Shown: one piece after another, positions 14,301-25,130 of the stretch
How positions within the stretch are numbered: position 1 is the stretch's first letter
Layout of the letters: each line of letters starts with the position of its first letter
The notes under the pieces: model-generated
The model's database searches: none
What the model saw: the letters and a program-made list of their open reading frames with translations, nothing else
What the model was told of the DNA's origin: nothing
Position numbers and translations under genes: made by a program
DNA from: Setaria digitata
Lineage: Eukaryota > Nematoda > Chromadorea > Rhabditida > Setariidae
Assembly: GCA_003640385.1 (NCBI GenBank)
Contig: RCAB01000289.1
Location: 1 to 64,000 of the forward strand
Length of the DNA: 64,000 bases
Direction: 5' to 3'

Positions 14301-17300
14301 AGTGAGTAGGACTTTTTCTAAGCAAATCGATGGAGAATAGGGAAATAATAAAGATGTGTGGTATAAAAGGATGACGTGAAAGCAGGGAACAGGAGAGCTG
14401 GAAGAAATGAGTATAGGTACAGGAGACGATATGGAGGGTTCAAGGGACAGTTGGCAGAGTTCAGCAGCCTGTCTTTGACCTCAAATGTATGAAAATCACT
14501 TGGTATGCCCCGACGACCTCGCACAGTCAGTACAGCCATTTGAAATTGAGGTCTATGACCCCATGCACCTATTCGATATATTTTGCATAACTTTTTAATG
14601 TATCTGTTGGCATTGACGAGTTATCTCTCGCTCATCGAAGCTCTTAGCTACCTTCTTCACTAATGCCTCAGCAAGCCAGCATCCGAACAGAATGCTCGAG
14701 CTTGTCAGCTGCACTGTTCTGAGTCGTTCGAGAACGCAGCCAGAGGTCAAATTTCAAGAAACTTAGACGAACAATGCAGCAGCGCTCAAAGTACATGTTT
14801 CAAGCAAGCAAAACACGCAGCGGTAATAGTTGCTAGAAGTATCGATCAACGAGACCTGCTGGTATTGGGTCGAAGCGCCTAGATGGATGGACTACCGCTT
14901 ATCAAGCGATATGAGAGCAGAACAGAGTTCACTTCATGTAAAAGTGCTCACTCCTGTAATGTTTTCCACACGTCCTCACTACTGCTCCCACAGGCACAAA
15001 CTTGACATTAGCTGCTATTTCCCACATTTCCCACATTCAGTAACAACGGAAGGCAGTGTTCAAACTATGGGGAACAATTCACACAATGAATAGAAGCACC
15101 GACACACGTATGTCCGTAAGGAGACACGTCGATGATACGTGTTCTGCACTTTATGCCTACCTCGCCGACAAGCAACGCCTCTACCACTGCAATATATAGA
15201 AATTGTAGTGCGAAAGAGCGTGTCTGCATAGCATCAGCTGTAGCAGTAGCGCTAACAGCATTAGCAGCATCGGCAGCAACAATCAGCAGTCGCCAGTCGC
15301 TTATCCGTGGAGGTGAAACAGTGAATTGCACTGGCGGCCACTGGCCGTTAATTCCCCTCTTGTAAGCTCCACCCAGCACTTTACCACCTTGCACACCTCC
15401 TCTTTTGTCCTTTCTCGACCTGAAGTTTCTCTCCACTTATTCGATAGGAGAGCATGCAAACTTGCATACCTGTTAAACTGACAACCATTTAAGCTTGCCC
15501 TTCTTTGCGCACAGCTGTTTCATGGCGTACAGCGGTGACCTTTGCCCTCCATTATATGTCCCTCTAAGATACAAAGCGCACTTACTGGAAGCGCATCAAT
15601 TAAAGCAATACACAATACTAATTCATTCTTGGGATAACCAACCAACGCCTAGTTTACGACACAGCCTACTGCTTCTAACGGTTATGTATTAATGCAGCAG
15701 TTTAACATTATCCAACGAACATGCCGCCCACTTTTACCGAGTGCACTTCAGTAATGTCGACCTCAGCATGCTAATTTAAACTCTAGTGCAATCCCATGAG
15801 CTAAACTAACCGTTTGAAGTGATTTGATGGCTAAATGAAGTCGAAGTGTAGTGATATTTCTGATTTTCAAATTTTCTTTAGTTTCTAGTTTCACTTTAAA
15901 TTTATTAGAAAGTAGAAAGAATTCACTAAAGTTAATGATCAGACTAGCAGATATGCTGTGCTTATTAGTTTCAACAGGCATATCCCACCCAAACTGCATA
16001 TTTCTTTTAGAGTAACTACCACAAAACAAAGATGCTTTTTAAACATAATTATGAAATTTCCATGTCTATATCCAGTAATTTTCTCCTTACTCCTTACTCT
16101 GCAATTCGTGCTCTGCACGGTTTTTAAAGTATATAATTATGGATGTGATGACTAGAATTTATCGAATTTTAAATCGACCGGGAGCTTTAGGAAAAGCAAA
16201 ATGTGCAATAAATTTTAATTTAGAAAGACAAATCTTCTGTCTTTCTGATTTCTACAGAAACATACATTTGTGAAGAGTTGTTTTAAAAGCGTGGTTTCCC
16301 AGCATTCATTGTTGTAAAGTTGACTTAGGTTCTTTTCGATATTTTCGATTACCTAGGCATCTTGAACTGTGCTTCCTAAGTCTCTATTTTCTTAAAATTT
16401 CCTTTCCTTTTGAAACTTAAACGAGTTTAAGACTCGTGGAGATTAATAGTGACAGGATCATTTCTCAGTAAAGATGATTAGAATATATTAGGATCAGTTT
16501 CATGAGCTGTTTTTAAATTGATCTTTTGCGTGGGAATTTTAATGCATTAAAAAAAAATCACAACGTAAAGCAGGGGGATGCTATGTAAACGGTCCAATTA
16601 GTCATTTCTATCACTAAAGGTTTTCTTTAATTAGAGAATTATTGTATTTCCTAAACGTTCGGAAAGTACACGATTCTGCATTTGACGGATGAACAAATTT
16701 CTTGGTGTCTGGAGATGCGGAACAACTTGTGATTTGATATCAGCAAATTGCCACATTTGGTGTAGAAATATATTTCTCCTCTTTCTCTTTCTTTTTCACT
16801 CCCTTTCTGATTAATGTATAAGAAGACTAGTAAAAATAGAGCTAAATGTCAACTGCGGTGTAACTTTTTCAAATCATGTTGTTTAATGGGGAAGGGAAGC
16901 ATTTATCATCTTAATAATTTCAGCGATACGAACGAACCTGATTGCTGTGTATTGCGGACAACTGATGTAACATTGTTGGCACTATTTGGCCATTCCTGTC
17001 ATTGCAGCGACTATGATTCATTAAAGAGTTCTGTGCAGTAGCTGCCTAAATTACTTAGATTCCAGAAAGTATAAAAATTCTTTGGTGATTAAGTGGTCTG
17101 CTGAGCTTTCACACCCATATATTCACTGATATGTTAAGTTGCTTGGGAGTTCTCAAAAATATCGTCTTTTTTTTTTTTTTTAACTTTAACTTGTACTTAT
17201 TGGCTGTTACTGGTGAATTCTTTTGAAATGGTAAATAAGAGTTATTTGGAAATGGAATTCATTAAAGAAAATAAATCTCGGTGCTTCATGAAAAACTGAT

Positions 17301-17860
17301 GTCGTATCGGTGATTAGTTTAAATAGTATAATACAGAAAAAGAAATTGACGGAAAGTAAACCTGCATCATTGAAAGAAGAGTATTTGGAGTGCTAAGCAA
17401 GCCAATTTGCGCTGCCATCATTGCTGGGGTCAACAGTGGACTAAAAGCAGCGACCGGAATGCCAGGAGGTTGCAGCTGGTCTGGATTAGTGCTTGTTCTT
17501 GTACTGAATGCACTTAGTATCGGTATTGCGCCGTCACTCTGAAATATCGTTGCATTTCGAAATTTGCGCATCCGTTTCGTTTCAAAGGCTTTTTTTTTTG
17601 TTACGTTTTGTAACTTAATAACCTTTTGGTACGGTCTGAGTAGACCTGTAGAAGTGACAATATCGACAGTTGATCTTTCCGAGCTTTGTGACGGCGATGA
17701 TCTTGTTGATGATGGTAACGGTTCTTCGTTTGATGAATTTTGTGCCGGGATTCCGCCAAGGGTCTGAAACCCTTTTTTTTCAATTTTTCGCATCAAATCT
17801 TTCAAAAAATATGCACAGTGTTTGCTGCCGCCGCTTGTAAATAATCATCCAATGTTGGGT
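7924..17860 (-). CDS. nhr-41: NR2C-type nuclear receptor (TR2/TR4/DHR78/NHR-41 orthologue), spliced
   Basis: Ligand-regulated or orphan nuclear transcription factor. I joined 13 exons here by splice sites and phase. A further candidate first exon lies at 39633-39804; with it the model is 704 aa and divisible by three. The DNA-binding domain (about residues 222-290) has eight zinc-binding cysteines, beginning [20 protein letters not shown], and a CEGCKGFF recognition helix. It is followed by a T/A-box-like SVQAERRP. A serine/proline-rich hinge follows (residues 291-436). The ligand-binding domain (about 447-690) opens with [20 protein letters not shown], typical of TR2/TR4 helix 3, and ends with [20 protein letters not shown], the NR2C helix 10-12 region. 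NR2C receptors bind AGGTCA direct repeats, often as homodimers. One intron uses a GC donor (see the exon at 9809). Orthology rests on DBD plus LBD wording. The 5' exons are the uncertain part. Confidence 0.85.
8529..8666 (-). CDS. nhr-41: nuclear receptor LBD exon: helices 8-9
   Basis: The acceptor is a T-run followed by CTCAG. The product includes [20 protein letters not shown], then [14 protein letters not shown]. It corresponds to the conserved receptor segment in which a Tyr-x-Leu-Lys precedes the helix 8-9 turn. The donor is AATG|GTTTGC in phase 1. Confidence 0.92.
8750..8889 (-). CDS. nhr-41: nuclear receptor LBD exon: helices 4-7
   Basis: It has a strong TTTTTTTTATTTCAG acceptor, a phase-2 start and a phase-1 end (ATAG|GTACAT). 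The product runs [20 protein letters not shown], then [20 protein letters not shown]. It aligns with the TR4 segment around ELFTLGLAQC, the core of the ligand-binding fold. Confidence 0.93.
9809..9942 (-). CDS. nhr-41: nuclear receptor LBD exon: helices 1-3, GC donor
   Basis: The acceptor is CAATTTATAG. The product includes [20 protein letters not shown], then [14 protein letters not shown], the diagnostic NR2C helix 3. To join the next LBD exon in frame the exon must end in phase 2 at TCCAA|GCAAGT, a non-canonical GC donor with otherwise ideal consensus. A GT four bases on (CAA|GTGTTA, phase 0) would put the helix 4-5 exon into a stop codon. With the GC donor the spacing from HW to the KxW of helix 4 is 22 residues, against 23 as I recall it for vertebrate TR4. 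Confidence 0.85.
10279..10407 (-). CDS. nhr-41: nuclear receptor hinge exon, acidic then Ser-rich
   Basis: Acceptor TTTACCACTTAG, donor CCTGAG|GTAATT, phase 0 at both ends, 43 codons. It begins [10 protein letters not shown], passes through a serine run and ends LLNPE immediately before the ligand-binding-domain exon. Confidence 0.82.
10595..10714 (-). CDS. nhr-41: nuclear receptor hinge exon with a sumoylation-like motif
   Basis: Acceptor CCATTATAG, donor AATGAG|GTTCAT, phase 0 at both ends, 40 codons. It begins LKQEPDE, which fits a psi-K-x-E sumoylation consensus as found in many receptor hinges; that role is inference. The rest is Ser/Pro-rich ([20 protein letters not shown]), so proline-directed phosphorylation is plausible. 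Confidence 0.82.
10856..10936 (-). CDS. nhr-41: nuclear receptor hinge exon (27 codons)
   Basis: Acceptor TTTCCTTGTAG, donor ACAGAG|GTGATC, phase 0 at both ends. The product begins [21 protein letters not shown] second possible donor (TCATGCAG|GTTCGG) lies 36 bases further on in phase 2, but it would not match the next exon. The position suggests a hinge. Confidence 0.75.
11081..11187 (-). CDS. nhr-41: nuclear receptor exon: C-terminal extension of the DBD and start of hinge
   Basis: The acceptor is GTCATTGAAG. The split codon gives [10 protein letters not shown], the conserved post-finger SVQxERRP segment of NR2 receptors. It is followed by a Ser/Thr/Ala stretch ending RPETLR. The donor AGG|GTTGGT (phase 0) was chosen over a later GTGTTA because only it keeps the next exon open. 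Confidence 0.85.
11562..11673 (-). CDS. nhr-41: nuclear receptor exon: second zinc finger
   Basis: The acceptor is TTCTAG. The product [20 protein letters not shown], then [17 protein letters not shown], supplies the other four zinc-binding cysteines and the D-box. The exon ends AGCGAGT|GTTAGT in phase 1; the split Ser codon completes as T+CG in the next exon. Confidence 0.95.
11764..11784. repeat. short hairpin in the intron that splits the DNA-binding domain
   Basis: AACCATTT and AAATGGTT flank a 5-base AT loop. It is AT-rich, so chance is likely. Confidence 0.5.
12087..12311 (-). CDS. nhr-41: nuclear receptor exon: first zinc finger and recognition helix
   Basis: It has an ATGTTTCAG acceptor and an AGAAAGCAG|GTACTT donor, both phase 0, and 75 codons. 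A Ser/Ala/His-rich lead is followed by [20 protein letters not shown] and [11 protein letters not shown]. The four cysteines of finger one and the P-box (CEGCKG) are intact and of the AGGTCA-reading class. Confidence 0.95.
12762..12788. repeat. CAG/CTG trinucleotide repeat in a receptor intron
   Basis: An imperfect CAG tract just 5' of the DNA-binding-domain exon. On the minus strand it lies immediately after the donor of the proximal alternative exon. Confidence 0.8.
12826..13155 (-). CDS. nhr-41: putative alternative (proximal) first exon of the nuclear receptor
   Basis: An ATG at 13155 opens 110 codons without a stop, up to a consensus donor CTTGAG|GTGAGA in phase 0. This is the phase required by the DNA-binding-domain exon acceptor at 12311, leaving an intron of about 514 bases. 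The peptide is of mixed composition ([17 protein letters not shown], then SERKLE at the end) rather than repetitive. It would replace the distal N-terminus. Past the donor the same frame runs into a poly-Cys shadow of a CAG/CTG repeat, which supports stopping at the donor. No homologue is recognised. Confidence 0.5.
13160..17340. other. intron of the nuclear receptor, partly GC-richer and promoter-like
   Basis: This lies between the N-terminal exons and the proximal alternative exon. The part at 14.3-15.5 kb is less AT-rich, with GCT-type imperfect trinucleotide repeats near 15230-15290 and long open frames on both strands (15065-15436 minus, 15132-15365 plus). I see no homologous product and read it as regulatory or 5' non-coding exon sequence. 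Confidence 0.4.
17362..17538 (-). CDS. nhr-41: N-terminal exon of the nuclear receptor, Pro/Met/Leu-rich
   Basis: It has an ATATTTCAG acceptor and a ATGATGCAG|GTTTAC donor, phase 0 at both ends, and 59 codons. The product ends PNTLLSMMQ and carries [20 protein letters not shown], a hydrophobic Pro-rich segment that could be an activation function. It splices in frame to the DNA-binding-domain exon about 5 kb downstream. Confidence 0.62.
17623..17763 (-). CDS. nhr-41: N-terminal exon of the nuclear receptor, Ser-rich
   Basis: It has a GGGTTTCAG acceptor and a CAAAAG|GTTATT donor, both phase 0, and 47 codons. The product is rich in Ser, Pro and Glu (for example [19 protein letters not shown]), as expected for an unstructured receptor A/B region. 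The opposite strand and the other frame are also open, so frame choice rests on phase continuity with the next two exons. Confidence 0.6.
17817..17860 (-). CDS. nhr-41: candidate small exon 2 of the nuclear receptor ([14 protein letters not shown])
   Basis: A 44-base stretch lies between an AG (CTTAAG) and a GTGCAT donor. It encodes [14 protein letters not shown] and ends in phase 0, matching the phase-0 start of the next exon 53 bases downstream. The polypyrimidine tract is weak and the intervening intron is very short, so this is tentative. Confidence 0.4.
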
Positions 17861-17929
17861 CTTAAGTTCATCTGTCATATATGAATTTACCAATTAAATA
17901 TTAGTTTATTTAGTCTCTTTTCATGAAAC

Positions 17930-17987
17930 ATTTTATTCAAGCGGAAAGAGAGCTCGGTTAAGAGTATTTTATTCAGGCGGAAAGAGA
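17930..17987. repeat. tandem duplication, 36-bp period
   Basis: ATTTTATTCAAGCGGAAAGA (17930) recurs as ATTTTATTCAGGCGGAAAGA (17966). The match is 22 bases with one mismatch. Confidence 0.8.
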
Positions 17988-18993
17988 CTACTTAATTTCG
18001 TATCTGAAATGGTCTAATTGGCATTTAGTTATATACATTTGGCTTAGAATATCTTATAATCGAAACAATTACGAATTTTTTTCGCACCTGATACCTGAGT
18101 TTTTGTACCTGATCCGGAAGATATAAATTAATTGTGAGAATTTCTTTACTTAACAACATGGAAACATTGCTAAAGCAAAGATTTTCCAAATGAAACAATT
18201 GCTGTTAGGTATCCGAAAGAAATTAGCGCTGACTCTTTTAGGAAAATGACATTCTCATTACAACTGCAATTGGGCAACTTTTTTTTAGTGTTTATGTAAC
18301 TTGGGAACACATTCTTAATGAACATGTCTGCTTACTCCTAATACCGCTAGTTCATCCTAAAACTGCTGTTCAAACGTGCCTTAATATACCGTGCATTATT
18401 TCGAAATTTTTTGGAAACAACTGAAATTTTATTTCTTAACGGGTGGGAAAGTGGTAACAAATAAAGCACCACATTGGCGATGAATACACGGAAATAGGAA
18501 GGGAATTTGAAATTCCAAGATGTCCGTAGTGCCTTTTAAACCAGTAAGACGGATGAAGCCATAAGTGAATTTTATTTTCACTCCGATTGCTATTAGTCAC
18601 CATAATCATCAAGCTGTTTTGTTGAATAAATGCTGCCAAATCTGTTGAAATCAGACGACATTTGTTGAGCTATAAGCACTGTTTAACATTAATTGCTTAA
18701 ACTCTGGTGGGAGCTTAGAAAATTTGAAAGAGGAGTTTTAAGAATATGATTTCGGTGAAATATCTCTGGAATTCTTCCACCATCAAGTCCATAGAACGCA
18801 AGCAGTTTCTGTATGTTAAGATTAAAAGTTTAATAAAATAAATAAATGTAGTGAAATGAGATTTGTAACAAAAGAAATCGAAATGAGCACATTTCAAAAG
18901 GGTTAGTTTGCGGTGGAGCTTTACTGTCATCGGTTGTGTTAGTGAGTAAATGAAAGAGCGAAGATGAGGGGCACAGGGCAGACAGAGGCAGCT

Positions 18994-19006
18994 TGACCCT
19001 TGACCG
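18994..19006 (-). promoter_or_regulatory. DR1-type nuclear receptor element
   Basis: On the minus strand it reads CGGTCA-A-GGGTCA: two AGGTCA-like half-sites in direct orientation with one-base spacing. TR2/TR4, RXR, COUP-TF and HNF4 class receptors bind DR1. It lies about 1.1 kb upstream of the 17.86 kb exon of a receptor of that class. Function is inferred. Confidence 0.4.
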
Positions 19007-19322
19007 CACACTCACACTTCACCAGTACCGCTCGTACCAGTCACCCGACTCAACCCCCTCGACAAACACCACTCATTCCGTCCCTTTTGCTTTCACCTCC
19101 TTTCCTCTTAAGTGTGTGCGGAGGGATCCGTATATATATGCATATGTATATGTGATTGGAAAAAGTTGAGAACCTTCAAGCAAGCAGTCAACCTTTCTCT
19201 CTAAAGATTTTGTACCTGCAACGTGGTAGCAGTTGTGTTAACGAGACAAAGGTCTGAATTGAGGTGCCTGACAGGAATGATAGTCGAATAAAAGTGTGAG
19301 CTGATATGATCTATTACTAGAA

Positions 19323-19434
19323 AGGTCAGATACGCCCAGTAACCTTGTCGTCATGAGTGGTGAGGATGGGTAACAGAGGTCATGAACTGTGAGGTCACGG
19401 ATCGAATGCACTGCGTACCATAGTCGTCTGACCT
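19323..19434. promoter_or_regulatory. cluster of four perfect AGGTCA half-sites
   Basis: AGGTCA occurs at 19323-19328, 19377-19382 and 19392-19397 on plus, and as TGACCT at 19429-19434. Four perfect hexamers in 112 bases is dense for AT-rich DNA. The spacings (9 bases between the middle pair) are not a classical close repeat, although TR2/TR4 tolerate varied spacing. Confidence 0.35.
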
Positions 19435-21228
19435 TGCACATATTTGTTACTTTTTGATACGTCTTCGACACAGTAACAGTAGTGATAGGTATATCAAGGA
19501 ATAGAATACCATTAATTGCACACTAACATGAAAAAGGTGTGTGCGGATGGAAGGCGTTTCTGGATTTTAGGAAAATGAACAATGACTGTGTCTCACTCAT
19601 CTCATTTTTGACAGTGGTCAATATTTGTTAAAGGGTTCGAGGAATGGCATAAGACTGAAGTAAACGAGCTCATGAGTCACTGTAAGTTTATTGTGCTCGA
19701 GAAACGAATATTAAGAGATGCATCGAATGTCAACGAGCAATTTTGTCAAATGAGGCAAAAACCAGCGGAAAGGGTAAAAAAAGGAATTAAAGGTCAACTG
19801 ATATTGTGTTCCATCACCTCAAATATTGCATGATAACAGCAGTAAAAAAAGTGCCTTCTTAATGACTGAAGTTAACAAAATTGTATAACGACTAAAAAGA
19901 ATATCGGAACCGATGAAAGACAAGGAGAAAATTTGATTAACAAATACTATCTGTCTAATAGTTCCATCCTTGCTGTTTCTCTCCACCCAATTCCTCAGAT
20001 AGCTTAGTTACGAAAATTTCTGATCCTCGGATTTTATTTTGTAAGCTTTAACATAAAGCAAAATTTTAGAATGAAATTATCAGGACAGGTCATTTATATA
20101 GAAGCAATAATAAAATCTTGATTCTAAGTCAGTAAATGTGCCCTTTCAGTCGAGTGAATCAATTAGCAGAAAAGCAAACAAGCCTTCAGTCACACAATAA
20201 ACATTATTTCCTGCATTTTAACTGGTTTTTTTTTTCATTTTAAGGATTTGTCTTGTGATCGTTCTCTTCTCAAGCAAGTAGGTTTGATTTAAACAAATCC
20301 GTAGCACAAGCCTCTGAGGTTCCTGATGAAAGCCGTTAATAGAACCATCCAGAAAGAAATGTAAGTGTTGGAAAGAAACTCCAAAATAACTTTGACGTTA
20401 TTGCCTAACCTTTGAAAGACAATTATGATCCGATGAACACAAAGCACGTAGGTCTGCTGCTGGATTTTTGGGTGACTAGAATGACATTGCGGTAGTCAAA
20501 GAGAAGCAACCACATTAAGCGTTGTTTCCAGGAAAGCTTTGTTGTAAGTTCGAGGTGCGGATGAATGATAGATGTCCGAAAAAGGATCAACAAGAAATAA
20601 CCCTTCCTGTCGTTGATTAGCAACAAATGATGTTGCTAAGAAACACCACCTACGCATCTTTTAATAGATGCCATCGTTAGAAGTTTATGAAGAGTAAGGC
20701 GCGGTAACATGCTGCAGTAAGGGAGTTCGCCTTTTCAAAAAATTTGAATGCCTCCTTGGTTCACAAAACTCTACATCTGCATCTATCCATATCTCTATTC
20801 TTCTTAGCTCTTCTTTCCGCAACCCTTGAAAATTGCAAAAAATTTTCCCTGTGAAGAGAGAAGAGGAGGGGTCGTTACGGTTGATGATATAATGAGCAAC
20901 ACGAATTATTTTTGAAAAATATTTCCATCCTTTGTGTTCCCATAAATCCTTGGCAGAGCATCCAATTAGACCTTGAAAGATGAAATAAAAATAAGAGTGG
21001 GACTAATATTTGACATAAGACGAATGGTTTGCCACCTGATAGATTTTAGGTTGACTCATCACAAGAGCATGAAGTATAAATGATAAGATTAATTTGTTTT
21101 TAAGAAGAAATAAACAAACTTTTAGGCACCACGACGACGTGATCTCCGCAAGTACGCTCACTGGAGGAACCACGCAACTATTAAGAACTTCTCTCTGCAT
21201 CACAAAGTAAACAGATTACGTAGCAAAC

Positions 21229-21250
21229 AAACAGACAGACAGACAGACAG

Positions 21251-21281
<31 letters not shown>

Positions 21282-21282
21282 G
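21229..21282. repeat. compound microsatellite (ACAG)n then (CA)n
   Basis: Six or so ACAG/GACA units run directly into a CA tract of about 13 units, within the inferred giant intron. Confidence 0.95.
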
Positions 21283-21695
21283 ATTGCTTGATAAGCTGCG
21301 ATGAAATTTAATTCAGAGACGACAAAACTTTCTCTTGAACAGGAGACAGCCTATTACTCATGATATTCCGCATTCTGATAAAACTGATAGCAATGTACTC
21401 ATCACGTTATCGACTTTCATCAAAAGAACCACGTATAATTAAAACCACTTTTTCTTACATAGACCATTTACTAGCAAAGTAAATGGGCAAACATTAACTA
21501 CAGATAAAATAATTTAAAATGGTATATCCTAGAATTTCACACAGTTTTTTAACGAAGGTGGATCAAGCCGATATGTTTACTGAATAAATCTCTTCAAAAG
21601 CTTTTTATTAAGAGATTCTGTGTTTACAAATGTTTCAAACTTCTGAAGAAGTTCACAAGGGGATTTAGGATAAAGGCTAAAGGTAAAATATTTAG

Positions 21696-21948
21696 ATTGA
21701 AATCAGGAGAAACCTCAGTACAGTTGATGGGAGGTACGATAGATATGACAGGTACGAGAGGTCAAGTGTCAAATCTTCGTCTGAGTTCAAGGACTGATTT
21801 TAAAGAAGAACATAGTAACAGGACGCTTCCCCGGGATAGAAAAGAAAGGGCGGGGGACAAACACCGAGATGGCCGAGAGCAATACGTTGAAGGACGTCAT
21901 CAACTATCGAGCTGCAATCATCACGTCTGTTGCAATAAATTTCTCTAA
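21696..21948 (+). pseudogene. decayed Arg/Asp/Ser-rich coding relic (two overlapping frames)
   Basis: One frame (21696-21797) reads DGRYDRYDRYERSSVKSSSE, then FKD and stop. The next frame continues DFKEEHSNRTLPRDRKERAG, then DKHRDGREQYVEGRH, to a stop at 21948. Both are the same kind of charge-rich RD/RS sequence and they meet at one point, which suggests a single frame broken by a shift, or an exon with an unseen junction. The parent is not recognised. Confidence 0.3.
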
Positions 21949-24900
21949 CTATATCTTAGATTTCTTTTTTACTGGAAAAGAATATTGAAATTGCGGAAAG
22001 CGAACCTAACTTTCAGGAAAAGTAATTCTGATTCTAACGGTACCTTCAAGCATCTACACTTCACGGCAACAGCAGTCATAGACAACTTCAGAAAGTGACA
22101 TATGTCAGTTACACACTTAGTAATCAATTACCTAAAACCCAAAATTACTGAGAAAGTCTCAGATAAATCCTGTATTGGTAGCAGAATTACTTAAACTCTT
22201 GAATTATTATAAATATTATTGTGACAGTTAGAAAACTTTATAAAACAATTTTTCGATCTTATTTGCTTCCCTTCTTAATATTTTCGTTGCAATATGTTGT
22301 TGATAACTAACATAAAGAAACTGATGAGCAACAGTTCACTTTCATTTTCATGCAAGTACTGTTACGCTCGAGATTTGCATCTTAGAATTATCGAAAATGC
22401 TTAAGAAATAAGGACACCTTTTTGACATACGTTATTTGGAGATAAGCCTGAAGAATGATTAAAAAAAGACTTTATTGTGAAAAGAAGCGCCTAATATCTT
22501 CGAGTTCATTCATCAAATATGAATATAAATGTAAGTTTAGAAAAAAATTTCAAGCTTATAACAAGCCAAGCAAAAAATTTTTCTTTGATGAATAAGAGTT
22601 TTTGTAAAGCTCAACTGAGAAAAGTAAAGAGAAATAGAAATGGACAACATCAGTGTAGCTATAGTTGTTAGGAACTAGTTATGATTACTGAAACAGGTAT
22701 GTCATAAAACGGCTCTGGTAAGTTCAAATGTTTACAGAGTGCCAGTTCATGAACAGCTGCTACCTGAAGTGCTTGCGATTCACATGTGTTTATTTGCTAC
22801 GGATAATTAGGATCGAAATATGAAAACTAGAAAACAGACATCTGATGAAATACAAGCACAAAAATCATTTGTTTTAAGAGCCATTTATCACAGGTGTTCT
22901 CTCAAATATTGGGATTTGATACCGACTTCGAGTGGTGGAGATGTCCCTTATCTAGAGGAAATAACGGATAGTCAAAATTTCCAGGTGATTCTATGGAAAG
23001 CATTGAATTTTTTCCTTCCTTATAAAAATACCTTCTTTTCGACAAATTGAAATGATCAGAAAGTTTCCGGATTTGTACGACTACAAAAATGCTTGCATTA
23101 GAAGCTTTTGTATCGAACGAATGCAATATGCAAAGGGAAATGTTGAAATGTATTTCAGCTGAGCGATACGGAAAAATGCCTACTGCATAAGTATCGGTAG
23201 CAGTATTGCATGCACAATACACAATGGGAGTAGTTTGAGTAGTGCGGTCGAGTGCGAAAGTTTTAAATACAGGTTTTCGGGAAAAACCGTCTGGATATAT
23301 TCACTTCATAACTTCACTGTTTCGACTCTAGAAGAGAGCCGGTGATCAAACTGCGTCAACCGATGTTGCTCATTACGAACATATTAATAAAGATGATTTC
23401 ATTAACTAGTGTTTAGGAATTATCTCGTGCAGTATGAACAATTCTGAATTTTGAAGTAATAATGGCATGTCAGCACTTTCAGAAGCAAACAAAAAAAGCC
23501 ATGTTTTATATTAAATAAGGACAATATTCTAAAAAAAAAAAAAAAAAAAAAACAAGAAAAGAAAGTAGTTTCTAGGAAAAGGAAATTGATTACTGTGAAG
23601 AAAAAAAAGAAGATAAATACATATTTGAGAGAAGTCACCAGCAAGGAAAAATTCTCTTCAATTCAAAACTTCGAAACTATTCAACTGCTTTCAACCACTT
23701 GTCATTTTGACCCTACAGTTTATATTCTCCAAATAATCAAACTTTATACACGTGGAGCGCATAAAGAGGAAGCGAATGCTTATTTTTACCTGATTGTAGA
23801 GGTGAGTCATGTTTGAAACTTAGCAAGCCCCGAAACTGAACTTTCAAGCATTCAGCAGATTCAACCCAGTTTGTATTTTGTTCCTGACAACTAGTTCAGT
23901 TGTTCACAATTTAACCTAAAAAACATGTACTACTTTCTGGATGTATTTCATATCTCCTACGAATCAAAACGGAAAATTCTCCCTATCAAACCTTCTACAA
24001 CTTAAGGTTTTCCATCTGGTTACGGTGAATGAAGTGGGGTGAAATAGGGAAAATATTTATATATGGCTCATTAACTAAATAGCAAGTTATATTTCAGTAA
24101 ATGTTCTGCAACTTTTTAATAGAAGATTAAATAAACAGTATGAAAATAATAATACTTCAGCAGAATTTTGCATGTATCATTTGTAAAGTGCACATTACCT
24201 TTTGCAAGAAAAAAATAAAGAAAATCAAAATTGAGATTAGAAATGCTTTCATTGAAATTTTTAACGAATATCAAACTAACTCTTCTAAATTGCGCTAAAT
24301 TACATCATATTAAAATATGTTTAAAAAAGGACCAGTACTGGAAAAAAATTTGAAGACTAGTCCCTTCCATTTCATTACTTAAAGTTTTATTTTTCCAATA
24401 TCAGCAGAACACGATAAGACAAGTACTATCTACAGAAGATTTACCATCTCGCTCAATATTGAAAGCAAATTATCTTTGCTTGCAGCCGTTAGGCTACTTT
24501 TTGTCCAAATTCCAGCACATGTTTCGATGACTCCAAGAACAAGCCTGAATTCTCGGGAATCTTTTCACTGCAGCAGTGCACCATCTAATGGCTGATAGAA
24601 CCGATTAAAAAACGTCCATTAAAGGGTGCTGCTTACAGCAACATCTGTGATAAATATTTATTGCAATGTTTGTAATAAATAGAGTAATTAATACCTGTCA
24701 AACACGGTTTGGTAAAATAGGCTAACTATTCAATCTATTTTATTTCTCTTTCAAATCACTAACACTAACCTAACTCTACCGCTAGCTTCATTTGAAAAAA
24801 AGATATCCATTAAAGTTTGTTTATACACACTTTTGCATGTATAATGTGTCATTTTTGGGTAAAGAAACAAACCATAGAAAAAAGTTCTAACACAAACGAA

Positions 24901-25130
24901 ATATTTGTTTCATAATTATTTTAAACTTATCATCAGTTCGCTATGCTAATTTCTTGGATTAAATATCTTTAAATTTTTTTCAACTTCATCCTCCAGAGAT
25001 CACCATTCCAGTTCTCCCTAGCTGAAAAAAAGCGAAACAGCTCGCAATGTAAAGCATGTGTGTCTTTGGCCTTCCCGTTTTTTGCTTTTTATTTCCTTTC
25101 CCTCAGTTACTAAGACTACAATAAGCTTTT

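Noticed and set aside
17601..17783. His/Lys-rich frame ([20 protein letters not shown]) overlapping the 17.7 kb exon
   Set aside because: It is an alternative frame of the same exon. It has no phase-compatible downstream exon, whereas the Ser-rich frame joins two.
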